A stretch of DNA of 64,000 nt from Diabrotica undecimpunctata (GCF_040954645.1 NC_092810.1:11456377-11520376), one strand, 5' to 3'. Shown: positions 1 to 59,654, counted from the first letter of the stretch. The notes: generated by a model from the letters alone, not told the origin. Numbers and translations: made by a program.

Positions 1-240
1 CTAGTATACACAATAAACTGCACCTTGCAACTGAAGTACCTACTTTGAGTGAACTGTTAAGAATTTTGAATACGCCACTTGGACCTTCCTATATACAAAA
101 TGGAAAAACCCACTATCACATTTTCTGTGGAATAAGTTTAGAAGGTAATTATCTAGTCAATTACTGTCGTAGATTCCTGGAATTAAAGAATTAAATGTTT
201 GATTGTTGAAACCCTTACTTCGTGGAATGCACTCATTTCA

Positions 241-379
241 GATAAAATAAAACGTTTTATTTTATCTAAAGAATTAAACTTTATTTTGCAAATAGGCAAA
301 GAATTAAACTTTATTTTGCAAATAGATAAAATAAAACGTTTTATTTTATCTAAAGAATTAAACTTTATTTTGCAAATAG
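241..379. repeat. 84-bp tandem unit with perfect 26-bp palindromes
   Basis: A perfect 26-bp palindrome (gataaaataaaac and its reverse complement) occurs at 241-266 and again at 325-350. A 29-bp segment, taaagaattaaactttatt..., follows at about 267, 297 and 351. The arrangement is an imperfect tandem duplication with an 84-bp period. The open frame across it is a by-product of the repeats and is not called as a gene. Confidence 0.8.
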
Positions 380-407
380 GTAGGTACTTATTAAACTTTT
401 ATTGGTT

Positions 408-670
408 ATATATAACCAATAAAATAAACATCTTACATTTCTTGCAAATTCATTAGTACCTGTTAACCTCCATCACTCCGACACTGACAACCTTATTTAG
501 GGATTAGTAATGCTCACAACTATTGTATTCTATTCTGCTCCAACCTTTATACCTGGTGGTCATACTCAATTTAAAATTCTTTTCCTATATACTTCTGTAA
601 ACTTGTTGACAAATATCTGTTTTTCATTGAGTCACCCGTATCAACAGTTTAGGGATTTGCATACATAATT
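408..670 (+). repeat. 262-bp direct repeat, left copy
   Basis: This block, from tatataaccaataaaataaa to gtttagggatttgcatacat, recurs at 2229-2491 with about a dozen mismatches by eye. The pair brackets the transposase fragment at 1285-2195. It may be the 3' non-coding end of that transposon family, with the left copy coming from an adjacent truncated insertion. Confidence 0.85.
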
Positions 671-783
671 TATTGTTTTATTACTCTCTCATACATAAAA
701 ATACACTATAATAAGGGTACATTTTTTTCTTTCAATTAGTATTTTTGAAACACAACATTTTTATTTAAAGGGAAAACTTCTAC

Positions 784-1013
784 GAACACCTTCATTTGTT
801 TTTTACAAAAAAATTGAATGGGATAATGAGAAATGTTTAGAATTAATTGAATTTTACAAAATGAAACCAGAAATATGGAATGCCAGTCATAAGCTATACT
901 ACAATAAATTTAAAAAAAAAATCGACGCTTGGTGTGAAATAGCAACAGAAATAGTGTGGACGAATCATTTAGAAGTTCTGTTGAACTTATCCTTTTTAAA
1001 AAATTTGACATGA
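784..1013 (+). pseudogene. MADF-domain fragment
   Basis: An open frame reads FYKKIEWDNEKCLELIEFYK, then PEIWNASHKLYYNKFKK and IDAWCEIATEI. This matches the first two helices of a MADF (Myb/SANT-like) DNA-binding domain: two spaced Trp residues, a YxxK-rich linker and AWxEIA. There is no start codon and the third helix is missing before TGA at 1011. MADF domains occur in host regulators and in PIF/Harbinger accessory proteins. The source here is unknown; a stranded exon or a TE scrap are both possible. Confidence 0.5.
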
Positions 1014-1284
1014 AAAATCTACGATATCTTCTTTTTTTATATTCTCGTTTTTTACTAACTCAAACATGATTATAAAACTAGTCGCACATATAACTTCTCT
1101 TCTCGGGGACATTTTGTACAAACAAGACGGAACGATGGCAAATGTTTGCAAACTTACTCAAATTCTCAAGTTCTTGTTTTTGACAAACTATGCCAAACAT
1201 ATGTTGGCAAACGTTAGCAAATGTTTGCTAATGTTTGTATGTAGATGTTTGAAAATGTTTTTTTGTGAAAATCCATTTTAATTG

Positions 1285-2195
1285 AAAAAGATTACATTGT
1301 ATGTTGGAGACGAGATTATCTAAGAACTATTAAAAAGTACCGAGAAGAAGGGAAAACAATTTTTTATTTGGACGAGACTTGGTTAAATGAAGGTCATACT
1401 GTACCATATCTATGGGTTGATACAAATGTGAAAAGTTCCCGTCAGGCATTCATCGAAGGTGTATCTACTGGAATAAACAATATTCCCGTTGGAAAAGAAC
1501 GCAGACTCATAATAGCCCATATTGGAAACGAATACGGTTTTGTCAATGGTGGATTATTAAGTTTTGCCTCAAAGTCAACCAAAGATTACCACGAGGAAAT
1601 GACTGCTGACGTTTTTGAAGAATATTTTGAGCAAATGTTGGATTTAATTCCAAAAAATTCTGTCATAGTCATGGATAATGCTAGTTACCATTCAAGACTA
1701 GCAGAAAAATTGCCAACAACGGCATGGAAAAAAGGAGAGATAATCGAATGTTTGGATAAACACGCAATTGAGTACAAGGAGAATTCGACAAAAAAGGAAT
1801 TATTACCTATTGTAAGGCAACATAAAGCAGCTTATAAAAAATATATAATTGATGAAGTGGCATTAAACCGTGATGTAATTATTTTAAGTTTACCCCCATA
1901 CCACTGTGATCTGAATCCGATAGAAAATATATTGTCTCAAGTAAAGGGTGAAGTCGGACGCAACAACAAAACTTTTAAATTAGAAGACTTACAACAATTA
2001 TTAGAACATTCCTTATCAAAAGTAACTCCAGAAAATTGGAAAAATGCTGTTAGTCATGCTCACAAGGAAGAAAATAAAATGTGGAATTTGGATAATATGA
2101 CTGATGCAATGCTGGAACCGGTAATAATTAACATTGGAGTTGAAGATTCCTTAGATTCTGAAGAAAGCAGTGAATCTGAAATGGAATTTGATTAA
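1285..2195 (+). pseudogene. IS630/Tc1-superfamily transposase, D-to-E spacing of 82 residues, N-terminus missing
   Basis: The frame is open from about 1285 (WRRDYLRTIKKYREEGK) through FYLDETWLNEGHT, VIVMDNASYHSRL and LPPYHCDLNPIENI to an acidic Ser/Glu-rich tail. Catalytic residues are Asp in LDETW, Asp in MDNASYH and Glu in NPIE. I count 82 residues between the second Asp and the Glu, far more than DD34E or DD37E types. The helix-turn-helix region seen in the copy at 4190-5471 is absent, so this copy is 5' truncated. The 275-codon catalytic part has no stop. Confidence 0.85.
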
Positions 2196-2228
2196 AATAA
2201 TTTAAAATTAAATTAAAAACAAATTATT

Positions 2229-2491
2229 TTATATATAACCAATAAAATAAACATCTTACATTTCTTGCAAATTCATTAGTACCTGTTAATCTCCATCACT
2301 CCGACACTGGCAACTTTATTTAGGGATTAGTAACCCTCAAAACTATTGTATTCTATTCTGATTCAACCTTTATACCTGGTGGTCATACTCAATTTAAAAT
2401 TGTTTTCCTATATACTTCTGTAAATTTGTTGACAAATATCTATTTTTCATTGAGTCACCCGTATCAACAGTTTAGGGATTTGCATACATAA
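2229..2491 (+). repeat. 262-bp direct repeat, right copy
   Basis: This second copy of the 408-670 block begins 33 bp after the transposase stop codon. Homology stops sharply at gcatacataat in both copies, so that point is a candidate element boundary. Confidence 0.85.
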
Positions 2492-3180
2492 TGTGCTATC
2501 AATATGATGGAAATGGACTATAAATAATTAAAAAATAAATAAAAATCAATTATTTTTTTATTTATGAAATAAGTTTTAAACAGACAATAGTAATATTTTA
2601 TTAAAATTTTGTTATTTCGTTAACTAAGCCTATTAAATTTCTTGGCGCAACATATATCCCCTACGTTAACTTTCGATAATATCCCATTCCAACGGAACAA
2701 CACCACAACGCAAACTAAATTAATCGTTTTCTGCATATATTATATTCCTGAAATGAAGCCTGCCAGGAAGTGGTGTTTGTTCCATATCCATTTTCAATAA
2801 AAATGAAAATGAAAAATCTTGAGTTCAAGGCGGGAAGGTGAACCGACGATCGATTGTGGCGGATATTTCATTTGTTGTGAAACTATTCGCTAGGTAATGG
2901 ATTCTACTTTCGTATGCATAAATAATACGTGAAAAATATGCTTATTAGGTTATTATAAGGAACTAGTTTATCTAAATTTCCAATTCTACATATTCGTAAA
3001 AACGATTAAACCCTGTTCTTCCCTAAACTTCCCAAAAAACTTATTAACTATGGTATAATTTCACTATTTGAGAGAGTGAGTCATCGTTTAAAGGCCCAGA
3101 AATGCGGAAAGCCGTTTGGAAATCCAGTGACGTACACTTACTTTTATTTTAACGTTAATTATATTTTATTTTTCAAATAT
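2492..3180. other. non-coding stretch, nothing recognised
   Basis: This is AT-rich sequence without an open frame of note or a terminal repeat I could match. Confidence 0.5.
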
Positions 3181-3765
3181 TAATGTTCGAAATAGGCCAC
3201 AATATATTTATTTACAAGTTTTTACTGACGTTTCGATCTCTATATCCAAAGACCGCTTTCAACGATATAAATGATAGTTATATTTATTTTATTTGTTAAT
3301 TATTAGATATTTTTATAATCTTATATTGTTTATTTTCTTTTTTTTTTCTATCTTTAAAAACGGAATAGAGATCGAAACGTCAATGTATTAAACATGTAAA
3401 TAGATATATTGTGGCTTATGTCCAACCTTCCCCCTAAAAATACAGAATGCCACAAACAAGCAGCTATAGAAAAATAAATATATCTGTCATTTGTATGTTT
3501 GAAAACGGTCTCTTTATAGAGATCGAAACGTCCGTAAATTAAACATTTGAATAAATATATTGTGGCTTATTCCCAACATTATTTCTAAAAATACAGAACG
3601 ACAAGCGAAAAGCCATAGAAAATAAATAATACTATCATTTGTATAATTGAAAACGGTCTCTGGATATAGAGATCGAAACGTCAATAAATAAAGATATGAA
3701 TAAATATTTTGTGGCTCATTCCCTACATTCCCCTAAAAATACAGAATGCCACAAACAAAAAGCTA
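3181..3765. repeat. tandem array of about 150-bp units with an inverted partial copy
   Basis: The core gagatcgaaacgtc occurs at about 3369, 3520 and 3670 (periods 151 and 150). Each is followed by atattgtggcttattccc and aaaatacagaatgccacaaa. An inverted partial copy lies at about 3196-3245. Related cores occur at 39681-39751 and, inverted, near 63600-63660, with a scrap near 33255. It behaves as a dispersed repeat family that also forms short tandem arrays. I cannot assign it to a known class. Confidence 0.75.
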
Positions 3766-4189
3766 TAAAAAAGAAGTAATTTTGCAGAAAGTTTACTGAT
3801 ACCAACCGGCTGTCGCGGAAGTTACGCTAAAACGTCTTTTGACGTGACCCGTCCTTAAAGAGTTACACAATGAAATTTTTTTAAAACAAATTTTAAGACA
3901 GTTTCCACACCACCCCAGAGGTATGTCTTGTGGCGCGATACTTTTTTTAAATGAGTGTTCGCCAAGAGCCATATTGTCTTATTAAATAAAATGAACAAAA
4001 CACTTAAACAGTATAAAACAAAACAAAATAAAATCCTATAAAACAAAATAAAATTCTATAAAAACAAAATAAAAATAATGTTTGATGTGTTTAAACACAA
4101 ACACTATACACACTTACTATGTTCTTCTCGTTTTTTTTTTGTTTTTGGTTTTTTTTATGCTGATGTTCTTATTAAACTATTAGAAAATA
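3766..4189. other. non-coding stretch
   Basis: This holds A-rich simple repeats (aaaacaaaataaaa units near 4015-4070) and a palindrome gtgtttaaacac near 4087. No gene is visible. It may include the 3' end of the transposon at 4190-5471. Confidence 0.4.
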
Positions 4190-5471
4190 TTATTCGCTGT
4201 CTAAACCTGAAGATGCAGTGCTGCTATCGCTGAAATTATCTTCACCACCTGGTGTAATTATAATTGGCTCTAGTAAAACTTTGATATGAGTGTCAAGTTC
4301 CCACATACGATGTTCTTCTTTAATTATGTGGCCTATACATTTAGCCCATTTCTCTGGAGTTACATGGAGGATTGCTTGAATCAAAAGTTTCTTAATTTCG
4401 TTTAATTTGAACATTTTGTTATTGCGTGCTACTTCTCCTTTCACTTGCTCCCAGATAAGTTCAATGGGATTAAGTTCACAATGATAAGGTGGTAGACGCA
4501 GAACTTTGACACCAGAATCTTTTGCAGTTTCATCTACAGCATATTTAATATATTCAATTTTCCTTAACCGTGCAATGTCAAGTAGCTAAATTTTGAGCAT
4601 TGATTCTTCGTATGCAATCCCCTTTTCTGTAAGCCATTCTTGAATCCTCCCTTTCAATTTCTTTAATAATCACCTGTTTCGACTCAAATTGAAGAAAACC
4701 ATCATCAAGAAACCCTGTATCACTTCCTATATGGGTGACGATTAAACGCCGTCCCTTTCCTGATGGAGCTTTTAATCCTGTATATCAGCCTTCTATAAAT
4801 GCTTCGCGTTTACTTTTGACATTTAAATTTTGCCAAACTTTTCCAACTGTATGATCTTTTCCAACCTTGGTTAATCCAGGTTTCATCCAAATAACATATT
4901 TTGTGTCCAGTGCTGCGAATTTTGCGTATTTCTTCTAAATATTTTCTTCTCCGCACAATAATTTTATTTTTTTCTAATAGCATACTTTTTCTGTTGAGTT
5001 TTACATATCGAAAGTTCATTTCACGCATGGTCCTGGTTAAGACTCTACGAGATATCTTGGGTAAGGAGTCATCGTTTTCGAGCTCTTGAGAAATATTTTT
5101 CAGTGTTGGAATTTCACTCCGAAAATAAAATGAATTTTTCGACGTATAATATTCCTTGTCTCGTCATCCAAAACAATGCTTTTCCTACCTCTAGTTTTAC
5201 CTTTTTCTTGCTTTTTATTTTCCGATGTACTTTTAAGTACACGATAAATATAGCTAACGGATACTTTTGTTAAACTGCTACAAATGTCGACCGCTTGGCT
5301 AACATTTAATTCCATTTTTCTGCCGACACTTCCTTCATAAACGTTTCGTATTATTACCTTCTCTTCGGACGTTAACATTTTCCGTCTCTTTTGCGGCATT
5401 TCATTTTTGGAATCAACATCAGAATTTTGCAGTCTTCTCTTGGAACAACTCGGTTTTTCGTCCAACTCCAA
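4190..5471 (-). pseudogene. broken transposase of the 82-spacing group, with N-terminal HTH
   Basis: Reading the minus strand, the N-terminal 120 residues contain a helix-turn-helix (VSQAVDICSSLTKVSVSYIY) and a linker KTRGRKSIVLDDETR. ICYLDETWINQGW (first catalytic Asp) follows, then LRLPPYHCELNPIELIWEQV (Glu) and a Ser-rich acidic tail. The segment carrying the second Asp is missing and there are frameshifts near 5100, 4800 and 4560. The copy is dead, but it is the only one here that shows the DNA-binding end of the family. Confidence 0.8.
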
Positions 5472-7548
5472 TAAAACTCAAACCAAATAATCACAGAATA
5501 TAACTAAAAATTTACTATAAAACAACAAACTATAACACTCGTATTATCAATAACACGTTTTATCAATAACACAAACTTATCGCATAAAATACCCTACCCT
5601 CAGAAACGCCAATGTAAATGAACTATTGTTGATGGGCACTCGCTCGACAAAAACTAGTTTTACGGCTTTCTGTGGATCTGAATTGAAACGGAGTTCCGTC
5701 GCTAATTCCAAAATTGCCAAACGATTGAAAAATATTGTTTTAAAATATCGATTTTTATTTTATAAATTTAAATATGTAACGAAACGGAACATATAAATAA
5801 AATTTATTTCATTACAATTTTGTGCTTAATTTTTACTATTGAAAAAATCAGGTTTTTTTGTATTTTTATGACAGTAATAATCGCTGCGTGGAAGAATACA
5901 GGTTTTGTATGACCATAATTACTACTTGTGAACAAGAATTGGCTACACTGTACGACAACTTCTGGTCAAGTCTACTGTAGAGAAGCACAAATAAATATAC
6001 TACTTTATATATTCTGTAATTTCTTATGAGGAAACGCAAAGTGCAATCGAGAAAACAGGCAGTTTTCGAGGGCCGCTGTGTACATTTAAATTTGAGGATA
6101 TTCGGCGTTTAAACTATGATATCACTCTTCTAAATTGAGGGTTTCTACTTTAGGTTAGAATACACTCAAAAATGTATATGGGTCAAACATGTCTTGAGGA
6201 AGCAAACACAGATTCTACATATATACATACGCTGACTGTTTATTGCATAAGATCATAAATTCCATGAATAATAACAACAAGTTAGCAATGTAAATGTAAA
6301 TTTGCTTAAAAGCTACGCTATTTTTTTTTTTTTTTTTAGCCATTAAATGTTATTAGCGGGTTTTACAGATTGTACAGTTGTTATTAAATACACTAATTAC
6401 AAATTGCGTATTAAATTACCAAATTACAAAATGATACATATAATATAACTTAAATTTTGTGTAGTAAACGTATGTCCTTAAGGAATTTGATTGTATTTGA
6501 TACACTTTTAAATTTTGTCTAGATGAACTTTAGCAAATGGGTAAATGGTATCCATCCAAAGTTCTAATCTAACGTAGAAGAGACAATGAGGAGAAGACAG
6601 GAAAATTCTGCAACTATAATTTTGTTATACGCCGTGAATCAAGCGTTCTCGTAACAATTCATTTGAATTTTTTTGTTCATTTAGTACAATGCCCTAACGA
6701 ATATTATCCTTGACAATACTGTTCTCTGTGTTCGTAATATATATTAACCGGTGAGTTATGAACACGACTCGACTCGTAAAAGAATATTTCAAATTTTATT
6801 TCCTGCAACCGACACCATCGTACCAAATATTTTATGAGCAGAGGTTATTACACTAATAAAGAGCTAGACGATTCATTTAGATTAAGGGTAAGGTAGGCGA
6901 CCTCAACCAAGCGTGCAAAATGTATCGCTAAAATATACATTAATTAAATTTATTAAATTCATAATGAAGTTACGTTGTTTTATTAAGATGTTGGAACATT
7001 TTAAGATTTCATTACTATTCAATGCTTTAAAAGGTAAAATGATATGAGCAGATTTTGTTTTCACCGTTTATAGACCGTGGTCTATAATTATTTCCTTCTG
7101 ATGTTTCGTCTGCAATTGCCGCAGAAACTATCAAAGAGGATATTGTAACAAACGTAACCGTCTACCCTTTACTGATCGCTCATCAGTGGGCGATAACTTC
7201 TATTATAGTTTATTTTTATGAACGAGAGAGTAATTAGCATAATTTTAACTGGTAGCTCCGACCACTCCATGGGCGTGCTCTAGATTAATTGAAAAATTAC
7301 TTTGAATAATTGTAAAAAAATAAATGAATTATTTCAGTGTTATAAAGTGTTATGTGTATGTAAACAAAAGTGACCTCTTTTATCACACACTATATTAGAA
7401 CTGACTGGCCTACTTTAAAAAGGGTTTTAAAAAATTCACATTTTTTTTAATTTTTAAAAATTACAAAAGAGAAAAAGAGTTTTTAAAACCGTCTAAGGTA
7501 TGTTAAATAGATGAATAAAAATATTAATATAAAACTTACAGCTACTTG
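5472..7548. other. long non-coding stretch, nothing recognised
   Basis: No ORF with family resemblance is seen on either strand. A T-run lies near 6320 and AT-rich sequence elsewhere. I looked for the missing N-terminal flippase exon (a segment ending just before SNYIKTSKY) and did not find one. Confidence 0.45.
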
Positions 7549-8433
7549 TTACAAATCCAAATCAGATTCAGAAGATGAACTTTCAGAACCAAGATTTATA
7601 ATAACTGGCTCGATCATTTTATCAGTAATATTGTCCAGCTTCCACATTTTTTCCTCTTCTTTAATAGTGTGATTTACTGCCTTTTCCCAGTTTTCAGGTT
7701 TTACATTATTTACGGCCTCCAAAAACAACTGTTTAACATCATGAATTTTAAAAGTGGTATTTTTTCTTGAAACTTCACTCTTTATCTGTGCCCATACCAG
7801 TTCAATCGGGTTTAATTCACAATGATATGGTGGGGATCTAAGTACTGTCATTCCACGATTTTTGGCAATTTCATCAATTTCGTATTTTTTAAATTTTTCT
7901 TTATGAAGGGCACACAACGAATAAAGTTCCTTTCTTATAGATCCGGGATGGTACGTAATATTTTTTGAACTCAGCCAATTCTGCAAGTCTTTTTTTAACC
8001 ACTTGGTTGTGGGCAGTCCTTCTATAAGTCTGGAGTGATAACTTGCATTATCCATTACTATTACACAGTTGTTAGGAAGAAGATCTATCATTTGTTCGAA
8101 CCATTCTTGAAAGACATCAGCGTTCATGTCTTCATGGTAGTCACCGGTACGAGTTGATTCAAAAGTTAATAAACCACCTTCAACAAAACCGTCTGAACTG
8201 CCAATGTGTACTAATATCAGCCTGCGTCCCTTTCCTGATGGTGGGTTTAAACCAGTAGATAAGTTATTTACAAAAGCGTGCCTTTGACTTGTAACAGTTT
8301 CATCCTGCCAAAATTTATTTGGTGTATGACCCTCGTTGATCCATGTTTCATCAAGATAAAATATTTTTCTTTTTTGGTTTCTCATTTCCTTTATGGTTCT
8401 TAGAAAATGAGTACACAACTCTGTTTTACGCAC
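7549..8433 (-). pseudogene. 82-spacing transposase, long intact catalytic ORF
   Basis: A 294-codon ORF reads IFYLDETWINEGHTPNKFW, then GRRLILVHIGSSDGF, VIVMDNASYHSRLIEGLPT and SPPYHCELNPIELVWAQIK, with an acidic tail SESSSSESDLDL. All three catalytic residues are present and the second Asp to Glu spacing is 82, identical to the copy at 1285-2195. The start lies in what should be the linker, so the helix-turn-helix end is missing. It is about 60 percent similar by eye to the first copy, so the group is diverse here. Confidence 0.85.
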
Positions 8434-9361
8434 GTTACTGTTTTACGCTTTAAATATAAAATTCCATTAGTTCCGGAATTGCCGCGATTCTCCATCGAAG
8501 AGCCCAGAAGGTCGCTCATACTGGTTTTATTCGGCCTGCTTCTGGAAATTTCAAATCGCGGGTGACTCATCAGAATTTAAGTAGACAGGTCTTTCAACTG
8601 AGCGCCGAAATAACTAGAATAGAAAAGATATTAGTAATAAATATGTTTACAGTTTTGAGTCATATGAGGCGTCATTATCTGTCGTAACAATAGGCATAAA
8701 TATGGGTTACGCACAGGGAACCATTTGGAGTCAACGGGACTTCCTTTTTTTAGAAACTTGACATTTAGATAAAGCACAGCCGTATGTAATGTGAAAGGGG
8801 TTTAGGAAATGTGTGTTTTTTAAGGCCAAAGGCAAAGAATTCATTGAATAAATTCTTGGCAGATAAGTGCCTTGAGGACACAATGCGATGCCACTTTCAG
8901 TAATCAATATTATGTCATAAACACTTCTAGAGGTTTTAAGTTTGGCTCTAATTGGTTAGTAAAACGCATATCGTAGCTTTGAGAGGCTTACTAGTCCAAA
9001 TTAGATTTGCGAATTAATTTATCTGCGCTATCTTGATACGAACATCTGGTACTTCTTACTTACAAGCTGAAGTCGACAGTCGAAAATAAAAATTCACGCT
9101 TTTGTAATGTCAGGATGTTTTGTTTAGTTCAATAATTTGCAATTTAAATTAAAATTTATGTAAAAGTGTAACGTTTAGGCAAAAGTCGTATAGGAAATCA
9201 ACACAGTTTAATACTGTTAGTTATATTTAGAACATTTCTCATTGTTAATAATGTATTATTCACGTGAGTGTACTGACGTAAGACTTTGATGTATGCTTCA
9301 ACATTTAAGATGAAAATGTTATGTTTAAAAACTTTTTTGATACGCCTATTTTCTTTTTCAG
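8434..9361. other. presumed 5' intron sequence before the first visible ATP8B exon
   Basis: It ends in a good polypyrimidine tract and acceptor (ttctttttcag). No other feature is recognised. Confidence 0.45.
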
Positions 9362-57536
<48,175 letters not shown>

Positions 57537-58225
57537 CGAATGTGCTCTGCTTAGACAAGAAGGGCAATGTTTTGTTTTTGCTACTTAAGATTAAAAGTAT
57601 TGTTTTTGGTTGTTAAACTAATGGAACCGCGAAAGTGGAAAATGAATGTTTCTTTTTTTTTGTATATATACATATTTTAATTAGACAGTAGCAGTTTTGC
57701 AGATTAATCGAGAATATTAATAATAATAATAAGAAATATGTGGAATTGTTACACCGAATAGTAAATACTTATTGGAAATAGAGGCTATATTTATAAGGTT
57801 TTATACAAAAAAATGGCCGAATACTTATATTCAGCAGTGAGAAATATATATAGTACAATGCGTGAAACTGTATTTGAATATATACAGTGTGGGCCATTTA
57901 GATTGGAAACACCTCTGCAAAATTTGAAGTTGTTAATCGATTTCAAACTTTTTTAATACGAAGTCATAAAATATGTACTTAGAAACAAAATTTAAAAGGT
58001 TTATTCAGATGTTCGGGACATACTACCGTACTTTTTCGTAGAAAAAAATAAAGGGTTTTAATAACGTTTTTTCTTTTATTAAAAAGTGTCTACAAATAGC
58101 TATAACCAATTTCATAATAATATCTTGATTAATGGAAAATACTCACAAACAAACAACTTTTATTAACAGATAGCTACAAAAGTTTACATTTTACCTTAAA
58201 AATTTAGAAAGCAATAGAAGATCTA
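57537..58225 (+). other. ATP8B 3' UTR and downstream sequence
   Basis: No further coding sequence is seen after the stop. Candidate poly(A) signals are ATTAAA near 57589 and AATAAA near 58046; neither can be chosen from sequence alone. A possible transposon terminus (CAGTGTGGGCC) starts at 57895, so the transcript probably ends before that. Confidence 0.45.
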
Positions 58226-58404
58226 CAGTCCCTGCTCAATTTATTAGACTCACTTAGCAAGTTCTAGTTTTCTGTGTTTTAAGAAACATAACACAAATGA
58301 TAGTAGTATCTCTTTTGCATATTTATTGAACAAAAACAACGTAAATTATTACAATATTTTACTATAACATTAATACTTTGTTAAGCCACCCTTGGCTTTA
58401 AGCT

Positions 58405-59253
58405 GTGCAGCCACTCTCCTAGGCATGCTGTTTATGCATTTTCCAAGGGATTTCTTTTAAATTTTAGGTGTGATTCCAATGGAAAATGATTCTTTCTATC
58501 AACTGAACCTTGTTGGTAATTATTTCCTTGGCTAACTCTCTTTTTAGTGACTCGCAGACATTTTCAATGGGGTTCATGTCTGGTGAGTTGCCGGGCCATG
58601 GTAAGAGCGGAATTTCTTGTTCTAACAAAAAAATGTTTAATACTTTTTGTCGCATGGCAAGGTGCTCCATCCTGAATAAATACCTTATTCATAATTTATC
58701 CCTGGACGTCCTCGGACAAACTGGGTCTTGTCATCCATAATTTAAAATGTAGCTTCATCGCTGTAGCAAACCTGTAAATGTGAATAACAATTATAAAGTG
58801 CGACAATAAAATTATTTGTAATAATTTTACCTTAGGCCAATCATCAATAGACCAGTCTTTATGGATCTTGGCGCAAGCTAAGCGTTTTTTGAGCATTTGT
58901 GGGATTAGTTTTGGCTTCTTAACAGGCCTGCGACATTTGAAGCCCATGCCATACAAATTTCGGCGTACGGTGGCCATAGATACTGAGCATCCTGCTTCTT
59001 CCAACTTATTTCTTAAATCTCTATGGGTGGCTTCTGTGTGTTATAGCTAAAGTTTTTAAAATTGCGCGCTGGGGGTGACTGAAGGTTTTTTTCCACACCC
59101 GCCCTTTCGATCTAACGTCAAGGTCGCTTCTCTTTGAGTTTTTAACTCAATCTTCTCACTGACAACTGGGATACACCACATTTTCATGGTATCTCTCTGA
59201 CTAAGTGCTGAATTCTTTAATAGAGCAAGTAATGGATGAGATTTTCTCAACAC
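58405..59253 (-). pseudogene. Tc1-like transposase with a probable 59-bp intron, decayed
   Basis: Minus-strand pieces in order: ALSQRDTMKMW (degraded HTH), MEEAGCSVSMATVRRNLYGM, KPKLIPQMLKKRLACAK and DWSIDDWPK. Sequence of non-coding character follows (58830-58772), then CYSDEATF, a stop, QDGAPCHATKSIKHFF, a frameshift, and WPGNSPDMNPIENVCESLKR. Catalytic motifs fit DD34E Tc1 elements. The 59-bp segment begins GTAAAA and ends TTTACAG, and removing it restores the frame exactly between WPK and VCYSDEA. About 70 residues between the first and second Asp are deleted. Confidence 0.75.
58772..58830 (-). other. probable spliceosomal intron in Tc1-like transposase
   Basis: On the minus strand this 59-bp segment starts GTAAAATT and ends in a pyrimidine-rich TTCACATTTACAG. 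It is AT-rich and not a multiple of three. The flanking codons (WPK before, VCYSDEATF after) are contiguous in ordinary Tc1-like proteins. Confidence 0.6.
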
Positions 59254-59654
59254 AAAGATCTTTGGATTTACCCATCTAAAAATTCCAATCCAAGATTAAT
59301 CGCCTTATTTTATGGCGAAGAATTAACCAAAATCAAAAGAAACACTATTATGTAATAATGTCAATACTTACTAGTGCAAATTTTAAATAAACTGACCACA
59401 AATCTATGTTTTACGTAAAAGAACTCCAAATTTAAAACAATTAGTTACTCCACACTATGAGCACATTCTACTGTCATCTGTAAATTTTTGACAATTCTAA
59501 GAAAAATTTATACCATTTTCCACGTAACTATGTACCCAATGGTTATGCAACCCATTCAACACATTAGTATCCAAGTGAACGTATTTTTAGTGCGATTGAA
59601 ATCAAAAAAACTGAAATTTTTATGGTTAGTCTAATAAATCAAGCAGGGACTGTA

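Larger units (their letters stand above)
58226..59652 (-). mobile_element. Tc1-like element with TIRs, 1427 bp
   Basis: The ends are CAGTCCCTGCTCAATTTATT and its near inverse (two mismatches in 25), between TA at 58224-58225 and 59653-59654. Transposase is on the minus strand. Much of the 5' half matches 28396-28982. Confidence 0.9.

Noticed and set aside
199..456. 85-codon ORF
   Set aside because: Its protein repeats simply reflect the palindromic tandem repeat.
1066..1281. 71-codon ORF
   Set aside because: The coding sequence is made of repeated aaatgtttgc-type motifs and has no recognisable domain.
3361..3765. CRISPR-like periodic repeats
   Set aside because: The units are about 150 bp, imperfect, adjacent without unique spacers, and recur elsewhere as a dispersed repeat; the genome is eukaryotic.
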